Positions 9,440 to 16,375 of a stretch of 64,000 nt of DNA are shown here, piece after piece. The first letter of the stretch is position 1; every line of letters starts with the position of its first letter. This DNA is from Lachnospiraceae bacterium (GTDB lineage Bacteria; Bacillota; Clostridia; Lachnospirales; Lachnospiraceae). The DNA lies in the NCBI GenBank assembly GCA_910575555.1, contig CAJTFX010000005.1, positions 124,001-188,000 of the forward strand, read 5' to 3'. The notes beneath the pieces are model-generated. The model searched no databases. It was given only the letters and a program-made list of their open reading frames with translations, and was not told the DNA's origin. The translations under genes and the position numbers were made by a program.

Positions 9440-10051
9440 TTAAACCTCAGTATGAATCCGTCCTTTAATGTGAACTTTATTGTGGGCTGCACAGTAATTC
9501 TTGCAGTTTTTAATGTTTTTGTGAATTACCTTGTGGTAAGAGCAGTAATTCTTGCAGCTCTTGATGTTCTTGTGAATTACCTTGTGCGTGGGGCAGTAAT
9601 TCTTGCAGCTCTTAATGCTCTTGTGAATGGTCTTGTGTTTCGGACAATAATTCTTGCAGCTTTTGAGGCTGGTGTGAATGGTTTTGTGCACAGAGCAGTA
9701 ATTCTTGCAGCTTTTAATATTTGCATGAATCGTGTGATGGTAACCGCAGTAATTCTTGCAGTCTGCCGGATTCTGATGGGTAGAATGGTGATACGGACAA
9801 TAATTGGAGCAGTCCGACGCATTCTGATGAATGGAGTTGTGGTAACCGCAGTAATTCTGACAGCTTTGCGGATTCTGGTGGTTGTAGTGGTGGTAAGGGC
9901 AGTAAGTTCCAGAGTTGGAATATCCTCCGCCGCCGTGATGTCCGCCGCCATGGTGCCCATGAGCCATGACAGGCGTTACAGAGCTTCCGATACATACAAA
10001 AGCAGCCAGGACTGCCGCCGCAGTTTTTTTCCAGTTCTTAAAAAATCCCAT
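9440..10051 (-). CDS. Secreted protein with nine tandem 17-residue Cys/His repeats
   Basis: No family recognised. About 203 residues. An N-terminal signal peptide (M-G-F-F-K-N-W-K-K, hydrophobic core, cleavage after P-V-M-A) is followed by a His/Gly-rich patch (HGHHGGGHHGGGG). The remainder is tandem 17-residue units of the form C-K-N-Y-C-x-x-H-x-x-I-H-x-x-x-K-S. Eight units carry the full C-x3-C-x2-H-x3-H set, and a first unit lacks the leading Cys. The spacing suggests one metal site per unit, or a regular disulfide/metal ladder outside the membrane. This is inference; no metal is proven. The start ATG 10051 has GGGAGG eight bases upstream, whereas the ATG at 10057 is too close. DNA repeats have a 51-bp period. 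The long open frame on the opposite strand is a by-product of this repeat. Confidence 0.85.
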   Translation of the reverse strand: MGFFKNWKKTAAAVLAAFVCIGSSVTPVMAHGHHGGGHHGGGGYSNSGTYCPYHHYNHQNPQSCQNYCGYHNSIHQNASDCSNYCPYHHSTHQNPADCKNYCGYHHTIHANIKSCKNYCSVHKTIHTSLKSCKNYCPKHKTIHKSIKSCKNYCPTHKVIHKNIKSCKNYCSYHKVIHKNIKNCKNYCAAHNKVHIKGRIHTEV

Positions 10052-10077
10052 TTGCATTTCCTCCCAAAATAAAACAT

Positions 10078-10087
10078 ACTACGTAGT
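10078..10087. promoter_or_regulatory. Perfect palindrome, possible operator
   Basis: ACTACGTAGT lies between the ribosome site of the Cys/His-repeat gene and a TATTAT (10098-10103 on the minus strand) that could be its -10. TAC...GTA dyads of this kind resemble BlaI/CopY-family operators. The function is inferred. Confidence 0.35.
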
Positions 10088-10123
10088 GTCTCTACCTATA
10101 ATACGGTACGGATTTCAGAATCC

Positions 10124-10168
10124 TTGCAGGAAAATAGAAATTATTGTAAATAATTTCTATTTTCCTGC
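10124..10168. terminator. Long perfect hairpin downstream of gldA
   Basis: About 20 bp per arm: TGCAGGAAAATAGAAATTAT (from 10124) pairs with the inverted copy ending at 10168, with a loop of about 4 bases. It lies 28 bp past the gldA stop on the minus strand, and the arm itself supplies a T-rich strand. Confidence 0.65.
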
Positions 10169-10196
10169 ATGTTTCTTTGCAAAAACGCAGAACCCG

Positions 10197-11294
10197 CTAT
10201 TCTCCAAGATAATAACGTCCGTAGGCGTCTGCCGCTTTGATGGCGGAGCTTACAGTTTCCGGAGTTACTACAAAGGGCATGTTATGTAAGGTGTCGGTTT
10301 CTGCGCATGCTGCAGCAGCCACCGCCATAATCTTTTCGTCAGTCACTTCTTCTACGCCCAGTTCTTTTAATGTGACAGGCAGGCCCAGTTCGATGCACCA
10401 TGTAATGATATCTTCCAGTTCATCGGCAGGAGCATTTTCCAGTACAAGCTGGGTAATGGTTCCGAAGGCCACTTTTTCCCCATGATACATGGAATGGCAT
10501 TCTTCCAATACCGTCAGGCCGTTGTGGATGGCGTGGGCGCCGGCCAGGCCGCCGCTTTCAAAGCCGATGCCGCTTAAAAGGGTGTTGGCTTCGATTATTT
10601 TTTCCGCTGCGGGAGTGCATGCGCCTGCTTCCAGCGCCAGTTTTGCCTTCACGCCTTCCTCCATCAGGGTGTGGAAGCACAGTTCTGCCAGAGCCATTGC
10701 CGCAGAAGTTGCAAGTCCTCCGGCGCAGGTGGCAGCCCCGCTGTTTTTGCAGGCTCTTGCTTCGAAATAAGTGGCAAGCGCGTCGCCCATGCCGGATACA
10801 GTCAGACGGACGGGGGATTTGGCAATGATTTCCGTGTCCATCAGAACCAGATTCGGGTTGGCGGGAAGGAACAAATACTCTTCAAAGACGCCTTCGTCTG
10901 TGTAGATAACGGACAATGCGCTGCAGGGAGCGTCTGTGGAAGCAATGGTGGGGCAGATCAGCACAGGAACAGATTTGTGGAAAGCAACCGCCTTGGCGGT
11001 GTCTAAAATCTTGCCTCCGCCGATGCCGATAATCATGTCGCAGCCCTTGTCCCTGGCAATGTTCAGCAGCCGGTCGATCTCTGTTTTGCTGCATTCCCCG
11101 TTGAAATAGTCAAATTCCGCAGCAGCTTCTTTGCCCAAAAAGCTGCCTTCTACAATTGCTCCGATTCTCTGAAAGCCTGACGCTGTGATCAGAATCAGGG
11201 CTTTTTTGCCGTATTTTTCAGCATATTCCCCCAGTTTCTTCAGTTCCCCCGGGCCCTGAACATATTTGCCCGGGCTGATTAAAATGTTAGCCAT
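10197..11294 (-). CDS. gldA: Glycerol dehydrogenase (iron/zinc-type alcohol dehydrogenase family)
   Basis: Cytoplasmic NAD-dependent enzyme converting glycerol to dihydroxyacetone, or the reverse in fermentation. It has 365 residues, the usual GldA length. Seen: the NAD-binding G-I-G-G-G-K-x-x-D-T-A-K motif (about 95-106); S-T-D-A-P-C-S-A with the first metal Asp; and the two metal-ligand histidines in A-G-A-H-A-I-H-N and Y-H-G-E-K-V-A-F-G. The start at 11294 is set by AGGAGG ten bases upstream; the frame stays open far upstream but has no ribosome site there. A strong minus-strand promoter (11343-11371) precedes it. Other substrates such as hydroxyacetone cannot be excluded. Confidence 0.93.
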   Translation of the reverse strand: MANILISPGKYVQGPGELKKLGEYAEKYGKKALILITASGFQRIGAIVEGSFLGKEAAAEFDYFNGECSKTEIDRLLNIARDKGCDMIIGIGGGKILDTAKAVAFHKSVPVLICPTIASTDAPCSALSVIYTDEGVFEEYLFLPANPNLVLMDTEIIAKSPVRLTVSGMGDALATYFEARACKNSGAATCAGGLATSAAMALAELCFHTLMEEGVKAKLALEAGACTPAAEKIIEANTLLSGIGFESGGLAGAHAIHNGLTVLEECHSMYHGEKVAFGTITQLVLENAPADELEDIITWCIELGLPVTLKELGVEEVTDEKIMAVAAAACAETDTLHNMPFVVTPETVSSAIKAADAYGRYYLGE

Positions 11295-11342
11295 GTAAAA
11301 ATACCTCCTTCTGTGTGGTGCGCTTAGTAAAGCTGTATATTT

Positions 11343-11371
11343 ATTGTATGCCTTGCAGGAGCGCCTGTCAA
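11343..11371 (-). promoter_or_regulatory. gldA promoter
   Basis: Minus strand: TTGACA (11371-11366), 17 bp, TACAAT (11348-11343). Confidence 0.8.
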
Positions 11372-11388
11372 CAGAACCGGGAAAAAGG

Positions 11389-11417
11389 TTGCAAAAATAT
11401 TTTGTTCGAAGTATGAT
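11389..11417 (+). promoter_or_regulatory. Promoter of the IbrA/IbrB-like pair
   Basis: TTGCAA (11389-11394), 17 bp, TATGAT (11412-11417). Divergent from and adjacent to the gldA promoter. Confidence 0.75.
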
Positions 11418-11465
11418 AGTAGGGAAACTGGAAAATTCTGGAAAAACAAGGATGTGTGTGACAGC

Positions 11466-12788
11466 ATGAGAGTACGGGAATATCAGAGAGAAAATGTTTA
11501 TGAGGCGCTTCAGAAGAGATTTCATTTTTTATTTGAGGAATTTGAAAATATTTATGTATCTTTCAGCGGAGGGAAGGACAGCGGGGTTTTGCTGAACCTG
11601 CTGCTGGATTTTAAGCGGAAGTATTATCCTTATCGGAATGTGGGGCTGTTCCATCAGGATTTTGAAGCTCAGTATACAATGACCACCGAGTATGTGGAAC
11701 GGACGTTCCAGCGCCTGGAGCGGGAACTGGAGCCTTTCTGGGTCTGTCTGCCCATGGCCACCCGCACGGCGGTGAGCAGCTATGAGATGTACTGGTATCC
11801 CTGGGATGACACGAAAAAGGATATCTGGGTGCGGCCCATGCCCGGCCACCCCTATGTGATTAATATGGAAAATCCCTTTCATCACTACCATTACCGGATG
11901 CCCCAGGAAAATCTGGCCAAGCAGTTCGGGCGTTTTTATAAGGAACGGCATGGGAAAAAAAGCACCGTCTGCCTTCTGGGAATTCGGGCGGAGGAGTCCA
12001 TGCAGCGCTACAGCGGATTTTTAAACCGGAAATACGGTTATAAGGGAGAATGCTGGATTTCCAAACAGTTTAAAGATGTCTGGTGCGCTTCGCCCCTGTA
12101 TGACTGGACCAACAGCGATGTGTGGGCCGCGAATTTCCAATTTGGGTACGACTATAATAAGCTGTATGACTTGTATTATATGGCAGGGTTAAAGCCAAGC
12201 CAGATGCGGGTGGCGTCGCCTTTTAACGATTACGCCAAAGACAGCCTGAATCTGTACCGGGTGATTGATCCGGAAATCTGGGCCAGACTGGTGGGAAGAG
12301 TGCGGGGCGCCAATTTCGCCTCAGTGTATGCAAGGTCAAAGGCTATGGCATACCGGAATATCAAGCTGCCGGAGGGCCACACCTGGGAATCCTACACCAA
12401 GTTTTTACTGGACACGCTGCCGGTGAGGATACGGAATAATTATGTGAAAAAATTCCGGACGTCCATGAAGTTCTGGCATCAGACCGGCGGAGGGCTTTCT
12501 GAGGAAACCATTCAGGAGCTTTTGGATCACGGCTATCAGATTCAGAGAAACGGAATTTCCAATTATACTGTGAATAAAAGCTCCAGAATTATTTTTACCG
12601 GAAAAATACCGGATGACACCGACGATATTAAAACTACCAAAGATATCCCAAGCTGGAAGCGAATGTGCTATTGTATTTTGAAAAATGATCATATTTGCAG
12701 ATACATGGGATTTGGCCTGTCTGCCAGGGAAAAAGAGCAGATCAACGCCATCAAGAAGAAATACGGAGGATTTGTCAATGAGCAGTAA
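11466..12788 (+). CDS. PAPS-reductase-fold (DUF3440) protein, IbrA-like
   Basis: About 440 residues. The N-terminal PP-loop S-F-S-G-G-K-D-S (about 31-38) and the P-L-Y-D-W-T-N-S-D-V-W block mark the adenine-nucleotide alpha-hydrolase / PAPS-reductase superfamily. The long C-terminal half is typical of the DUF3440 group that includes E. coli IbrA. It is not a sulfate-assimilation reductase by context: no cys genes are nearby. ATG 11466 gives the family's usual opening, with AAGGA upstream; a GTG at 11454 is an alternative. The frame overlaps the next gene by 11 bp. Members of this pair occur in prophages and islands, and the E. coli pair was described as affecting expression of immunoglobulin-binding proteins. 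The biochemical reaction is unknown. Confidence 0.85.
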   Translation: MRVREYQRENVYEALQKRFHFLFEEFENIYVSFSGGKDSGVLLNLLLDFKRKYYPYRNVGLFHQDFEAQYTMTTEYVERTFQRLERELEPFWVCLPMATRTAVSSYEMYWYPWDDTKKDIWVRPMPGHPYVINMENPFHHYHYRMPQENLAKQFGRFYKERHGKKSTVCLLGIRAEESMQRYSGFLNRKYGYKGECWISKQFKDVWCASPLYDWTNSDVWAANFQFGYDYNKLYDLYYMAGLKPSQMRVASPFNDYAKDSLNLYRVIDPEIWARLVGRVRGANFASVYARSKAMAYRNIKLPEGHTWESYTKFLLDTLPVRIRNNYVKKFRTSMKFWHQTGGGLSEETIQELLDHGYQIQRNGISNYTVNKSSRIIFTGKIPDDTDDIKTTKDIPSWKRMCYCILKNDHICRYMGFGLSAREKEQINAIKKKYGGFVNEQ

Positions 12789-13308
12789 AATATACCAGAG
12801 CCCGGCTTACAAAGTAATGCCGATTCCCATCGAAAAGATTGTCCCCAATGATTACAATCCCAATGCGGTGGCTCCGCCGGAAATGCGGCTGTTGTATGAC
12901 AGCATCAAGGAGGACGGCTATACCATGCCCATTGTCTGTTATTACTCCAAAGAAAAGGATGTATATGTGATTGTGGACGGATTTCACCGTTACCGGGTGA
13001 TGAAGGAGCATAAGGACATCTATGAAAGGGAGCACGGGATGCTTCCGGTGACTGTCATTGAGAAATCCCTGTCCAACCGGATGGCGAGCACCATTCGGCA
13101 TAACCGGGCCAGAGGAAGCCATGATGTGGATCTGATGAGCAATATTGTGAAAGAGCTTCATGAAATCGGAAGATCTGACGCCTGGATTGCCAAGCACATG
13201 GGAATGAGCAAAGATGAGATCCTGCGGTTAAAGCAGATCACCGGACTTGCGGCCCTGTTTCGGGACGTGAAGTTCGGGCAGGCGTGGAAGCCGATAGAGG
13301 AGGAATAA
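12778..13308 (+). CDS. ParB/sulfiredoxin-like nuclease-domain protein, IbrB-like
   Basis: About 176 residues. The N-terminal ParB-like domain has the I-P-I-E-K-I-V-P-N-D-Y-N-P-N opening and V-D-G-F-H-R-Y-R-V (about 65-75), followed by R-H-N-R-A-R-G-S-H. A C-terminal helical part (A-K-H-M-G-M-S-K-D-E-I-L-R-L) resembles a helix-turn-helix. The start at 12778 has GGAGGA at about 12768 and overlaps the end of the IbrA-like gene, showing translational coupling. This type of ParB-fold protein accompanies DUF3440 proteins in the known IbrAB pairs. DNA binding or nucleotide hydrolysis is possible but not shown. Confidence 0.85.
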   Translation: MSSKIYQSPAYKVMPIPIEKIVPNDYNPNAVAPPEMRLLYDSIKEDGYTMPIVCYYSKEKDVYVIVDGFHRYRVMKEHKDIYEREHGMLPVTVIEKSLSNRMASTIRHNRARGSHDVDLMSNIVKELHEIGRSDAWIAKHMGMSKDEILRLKQITGLAALFRDVKFGQAWKPIEEE

Positions 13309-13371
13309 GAGTTGGGCCTGTGTGTCGGAGCGCCGGGCTGAATACGCGTTGGTTAGTAAAAATAACAAATT

Positions 13372-13435
13372 GGGGCTGCCGCATTAAGAAGTAAATATAC
13401 AAGATATAGTATTTACTTCTTAATGCGGCAGCCCC
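13372..13435. repeat. Perfect 26-bp-arm hairpin of the GGGGCTGCC family
   Basis: Arms 13372-13397 and 13410-13435 are perfect inverted repeats around a 12-base loop. The outer arm matches hairpins at 568 and 23805. It can end the IbrAB transcript and any minus-strand transcript from 13.6 kb. Confidence 0.75.
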
Positions 13436-13659
13436 GCTCTGCACATGTCCGAAAATATTCCAAAGCATAATAATATTTTAGAATTCCAGATCAGAATAAT
13501 CAATGCCGAAACTTGCTAATTTTACTTTTGCTGCTTCCTTTGTTCTTCCAATAACATATTATCACCTGCTTTCTGTTCGCTGCGGTTTCTTATGTGTTTG
13601 TATGTGTATTATATCAGAGATATTACCCTGGTATAAAGTATGAAAAACGTAAACATGCA
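13436..13659 (-). other. Gene-poor gap with a possible short minus-strand transcript
   Basis: On the minus strand a TATAAT (about 13608-13613), then GGTGAT and ATG 13557 open an 11-codon frame (MLLEEQRKQQK). A neighbouring frame reads V-I-G-R-T-K-E-A-A-K-V-K and ends at about 13481 without a start codon. Together they look like a frameshifted mini-gene or a small RNA ended by the 13372 hairpin. No larger gene is seen. Confidence 0.25.
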
Positions 13660-14970
13660 CTAAGCCAGCAATTTATTAATATCTTCGTAGAAAGAAGGAT
13701 AAGAAACCGCCACGCACTGTTCCTCATCGAAGCTGGTGACTCCGTCCGCATTCAGCCCTGCAACTGCAAAAGCCATGGCAATCCGGTGATCTCCGTAGGT
13801 ATGAATCCGTGCGCCGTGGATTGCCCTGCCGCCGCGGATGATCATTCCGTCCCAGGCTGGAAGGGCGTCAGCTCCCATAGCCGTTAAATTTTCTGTGACA
13901 GAAGCAATCCGGTCAGATTCCTTTACCTTTAACTCCTGGGCGTCTTTGATGACAGTCTCGCCTTCTGCAAAAGCCGCCATAACTGCAATCACAGGAAGCT
14001 CGTCAATCAGTGTGGGGATAAGCTCTCCCTCCACCACAATGCCGTGAAGACTGCTTGATTTTACCAGAATATCTGCAACAGGCTCTCCGGAAACAGTGCG
14101 CTCATTCAAAAGGGTCAGGTTTCCGCCCATGGCGAGAGCAGCTCTTAGGATGCCGCTTCGGGTAGGATTCACCCCTACATTTTGAATCAGAAATTCAGAA
14201 TTGGGGCTGATCAGTCCCAGTGCGATAAAATAAGCGGCGGAAGAGATGTCCCCGGGTACGCAGATGGACTGTCCCTCTAAGACAGGCTCCGGCCACACGG
14301 CGGCAGTAGTTTCTGTTGAAACAATGTTTGCCCCGAAGCCGGCAAGCATCAGTTCCGTGTGGTTTCTGGACAGAACAGGCTCCGTTACCCTGGTAATGCC
14401 GTCTGCGTAAAGCCCTGCCAGAAGAATGGAGGACTTTACCTGGGCGGAGGCAATGGGGGACTGGTAATGGATATGCCTTAAACTGCCGCCCTGAATGGTG
14501 AAAGGCGCGCAGTCGGAACTGGATTTGGCCGGATGCTCCGGAAAATGCATGGCGTCCCAGCACTGAAATCTTGCGCCCATTTCAGACAGAGGCTTGAAAA
14601 TCCGCTTCATGGGACGTTTCCGGATGGAGGCGTCTCCATTTAAAGTGCTTTGAAAAGACTGGCCGGCAAGGATACCGGAAATCAGCCGCAGGGTAGTACC
14701 GCTGTTGCCCACATCCAATACCTGTTCAGAGCCTTTCAGGCCGTGGAGCCCTTTTCCGTGAACCAGAACCCGGGAGCCGTCATTTTCAATCTCAATGCCG
14801 AGCTGCCGGAAACAGGCAATGGTGGAAAGGCAGTCCGCCCCCTGGAGAAAATTCGTAACTTCTGTCAGCCCGTTGGAAATGGCGCCGAACATAATGCCCC
14901 GGTGGGAAATGGATTTATCGCCGGGAACGGTAAGTTCCCCATGAAATGAATGTTTTCTTGTAAGTTCCAT
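13660..14970 (-). CDS. aroA: 3-phosphoshikimate 1-carboxyvinyltransferase (EPSP synthase)
   Basis: Sixth step of the shikimate pathway: joins PEP to shikimate-3-phosphate. The protein is 436 residues, full length. Family blocks are P-G-D-K-S-I-S-H-R (about 18-26), L-D-V-G-N-S-G-T-T-L-R, R-K-R-P-M-K-R, and the late L-K-V-K-E-S-D-R-I and Y-G-D-H-R-I-A-M-A. The start at 14970 has AAAGGA upstream. It follows tyrA by 31 bp on the same strand, so the two form a short aromatic-amino-acid operon. The -G-N-S-G-T-T- site with Ala/Ser variation distinguishes class I and II enzymes, but sensitivity is not judged here. Confidence 0.97.
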   Translation of the reverse strand: MELTRKHSFHGELTVPGDKSISHRGIMFGAISNGLTEVTNFLQGADCLSTIACFRQLGIEIENDGSRVLVHGKGLHGLKGSEQVLDVGNSGTTLRLISGILAGQSFQSTLNGDASIRKRPMKRIFKPLSEMGARFQCWDAMHFPEHPAKSSSDCAPFTIQGGSLRHIHYQSPIASAQVKSSILLAGLYADGITRVTEPVLSRNHTELMLAGFGANIVSTETTAAVWPEPVLEGQSICVPGDISSAAYFIALGLISPNSEFLIQNVGVNPTRSGILRAALAMGGNLTLLNERTVSGEPVADILVKSSSLHGIVVEGELIPTLIDELPVIAVMAAFAEGETVIKDAQELKVKESDRIASVTENLTAMGADALPAWDGMIIRGGRAIHGARIHTYGDHRIAMAFAVAGLNADGVTSFDEEQCVAVSYPSFYEDINKLLA

Positions 14971-15001
14971 GAATCATCAGTTCCTTTCGTTTTCACAATA
15001 T

Positions 15002-16099
15002 CTATCTTTCATATAAGGTATAGTGATATTTTCTCAGCAGCACAAGGGCTTTGTCTAGAGCGTCCTGATCATAGAATTCTATGTGGAGAACGCCTTCCTG
15101 GAATTCCCGGTTGTGGATAATTCCGATATTTTTAATGCTGATCTGACTGGTGCCCAGGATTGTGGCAAGGGCCGCAATTCCGCCCGCTTCATCCACCATA
15201 TCGCAGTAAAGCTCGTAGATTTTTGGCAGGGAACCGGAGCTTGTAAGCGGAAGGGAATCCCGGTAATCCTTGGCAGTCTGGAAAAAATCAAACAGACTGT
15301 CCCCCTCAGAGGAGGCAACGGCGTCTCTGGTTTCTTCCAGGGAGGCCGTAAATGCATCCAGGAGCTTTAAAATCTGCTGTCGGTTGGTGAGGCAGATCTG
15401 CTGCCACATCACAGGGGAGGAGGAAGCGATTCTTGTAATATCCTTAAAGCCGCCGGCGGCTACCTGTTTCATAATTTCTTTGTCATTGTCTAAATTTTTT
15501 ACCAGATTCACCAGACTGGAAGCCAGAATATGGGGCAGATGGCTGACTGCCGCCGTGATGAAATCATGCTCCTGGTAATCCAGTACAATGGGAAGCGCGC
15601 CCAGGGAGCGGATAAAGTCCCGGAATTCCTGCACGGACGCCGGAGCCGCTTTGGGACTGGGCGTTATAATATAGTACACATTTTCCAACAGATAAGCGGT
15701 GGCATGGGAATAGCCGCTTTTCTCAGAACCGGCCATCGGATGCCCTCCAATAAAATAAGGGGCGAAAGAGGTGCGGGCGATTTCCTGATGGATGGCGGAT
15801 TTCACGCTGCCCACATCGGTGATGGTGCAGTTTTCCCCGGCGAACGCAGATAATTTTTCCAGAAAATCCGTATTTTTCTGCACCGGGGCGCAGAGGAAAA
15901 TATAACGGCAGCCGGCAAAGGATTCGGTCAAACCCTCACAGGCTTCGTCAATGACTCCCTCTTCCAGAGCCAGGGCCAGAGAATCTTGATCCAAATCATA
16001 TGCAATTAATGTAAGCTCCGGATAAATCCGGTGAATGGTTTTGGCGATGGAGCCGCCAATTAGACCCAGGCCGATAAAACCGATTTTTTCAGGCTTCAT
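15002..16099 (-). CDS. tyrA: Prephenate dehydrogenase with C-terminal ACT domain
   Basis: Oxidative decarboxylation of prephenate to 4-hydroxyphenylpyruvate, leading to tyrosine. It has 366 residues. The N-terminal Rossmann motif I-G-L-G-L-I-G-G-S comes first, then the G-G-H-P-M-A-G-S-E-K-S-G block and the H-x-x-x-x-A-A-V-S-H-L-P-H segment. A C-terminal ACT domain (about 295-366) is the likely site of tyrosine feedback. The start at 16099 is fixed by AAAGGAA eight bases upstream; the open frame to 16228 runs through the promoter and is not translated. First gene of tyrA-aroA. Confidence 0.96.
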   Translation of the reverse strand: MKPEKIGFIGLGLIGGSIAKTIHRIYPELTLIAYDLDQDSLALALEEGVIDEACEGLTESFAGCRYIFLCAPVQKNTDFLEKLSAFAGENCTITDVGSVKSAIHQEIARTSFAPYFIGGHPMAGSEKSGYSHATAYLLENVYYIITPSPKAAPASVQEFRDFIRSLGALPIVLDYQEHDFITAAVSHLPHILASSLVNLVKNLDNDKEIMKQVAAGGFKDITRIASSSPVMWQQICLTNRQQILKLLDAFTASLEETRDAVASSEGDSLFDFFQTAKDYRDSLPLTSSGSLPKIYELYCDMVDEAGGIAALATILGTSQISIKNIGIIHNREFQEGVLHIEFYDQDALDKALVLLRKYHYTLYER

Positions 16100-16199
16100 A
16101 TGTAGAAATTCCTTTCCTGTAAAACTGTAATCAATTCCTGCCCGTACCATAAAATGCGCAGGATTGCGTGTTTGTGATGTAAAACGTTCAATGTACTTT

Positions 16200-16228
16200 A
16201 TCATAAAGGATACAGAAAAAAAAGTCAA
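16200..16228 (-). promoter_or_regulatory. tyrA-aroA promoter
   Basis: Minus strand: TTGACT (16228-16223), 17 bp, TATGAT (16205-16200). Confidence 0.8.
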
Positions 16229-16307
16229 TGCTTTTGTGCGTTGAAGTGAAAAAGCAACAGGAAAATCGGAGGATTTTTAACAGATTTGTAAATGTTGAAT
16301 AAAAAGG

Positions 16308-16336
16308 TTGTATTATTCCCAAAATTTTAGTAGAAT
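16308..16336 (+). promoter_or_regulatory. Promoter of the EF-G-like gene
   Basis: TTGTAT (16308-16313), 17 bp, TAGAAT (16331-16336), about 40 bp before the start codon. Confidence 0.65.
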
Positions 16337-16375
16337 ATATACATCATAAAATATACTTGTATTGGAGGAATTCAT

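Noticed and set aside
9452-10072. Long plus-strand open frame of 206 codons opposite the Cys/His-repeat gene
   Set aside because: It exists only because the repeated codons on the other strand leave no stops. It has no ribosome site, and the minus frame has a signal peptide and a regular motif.
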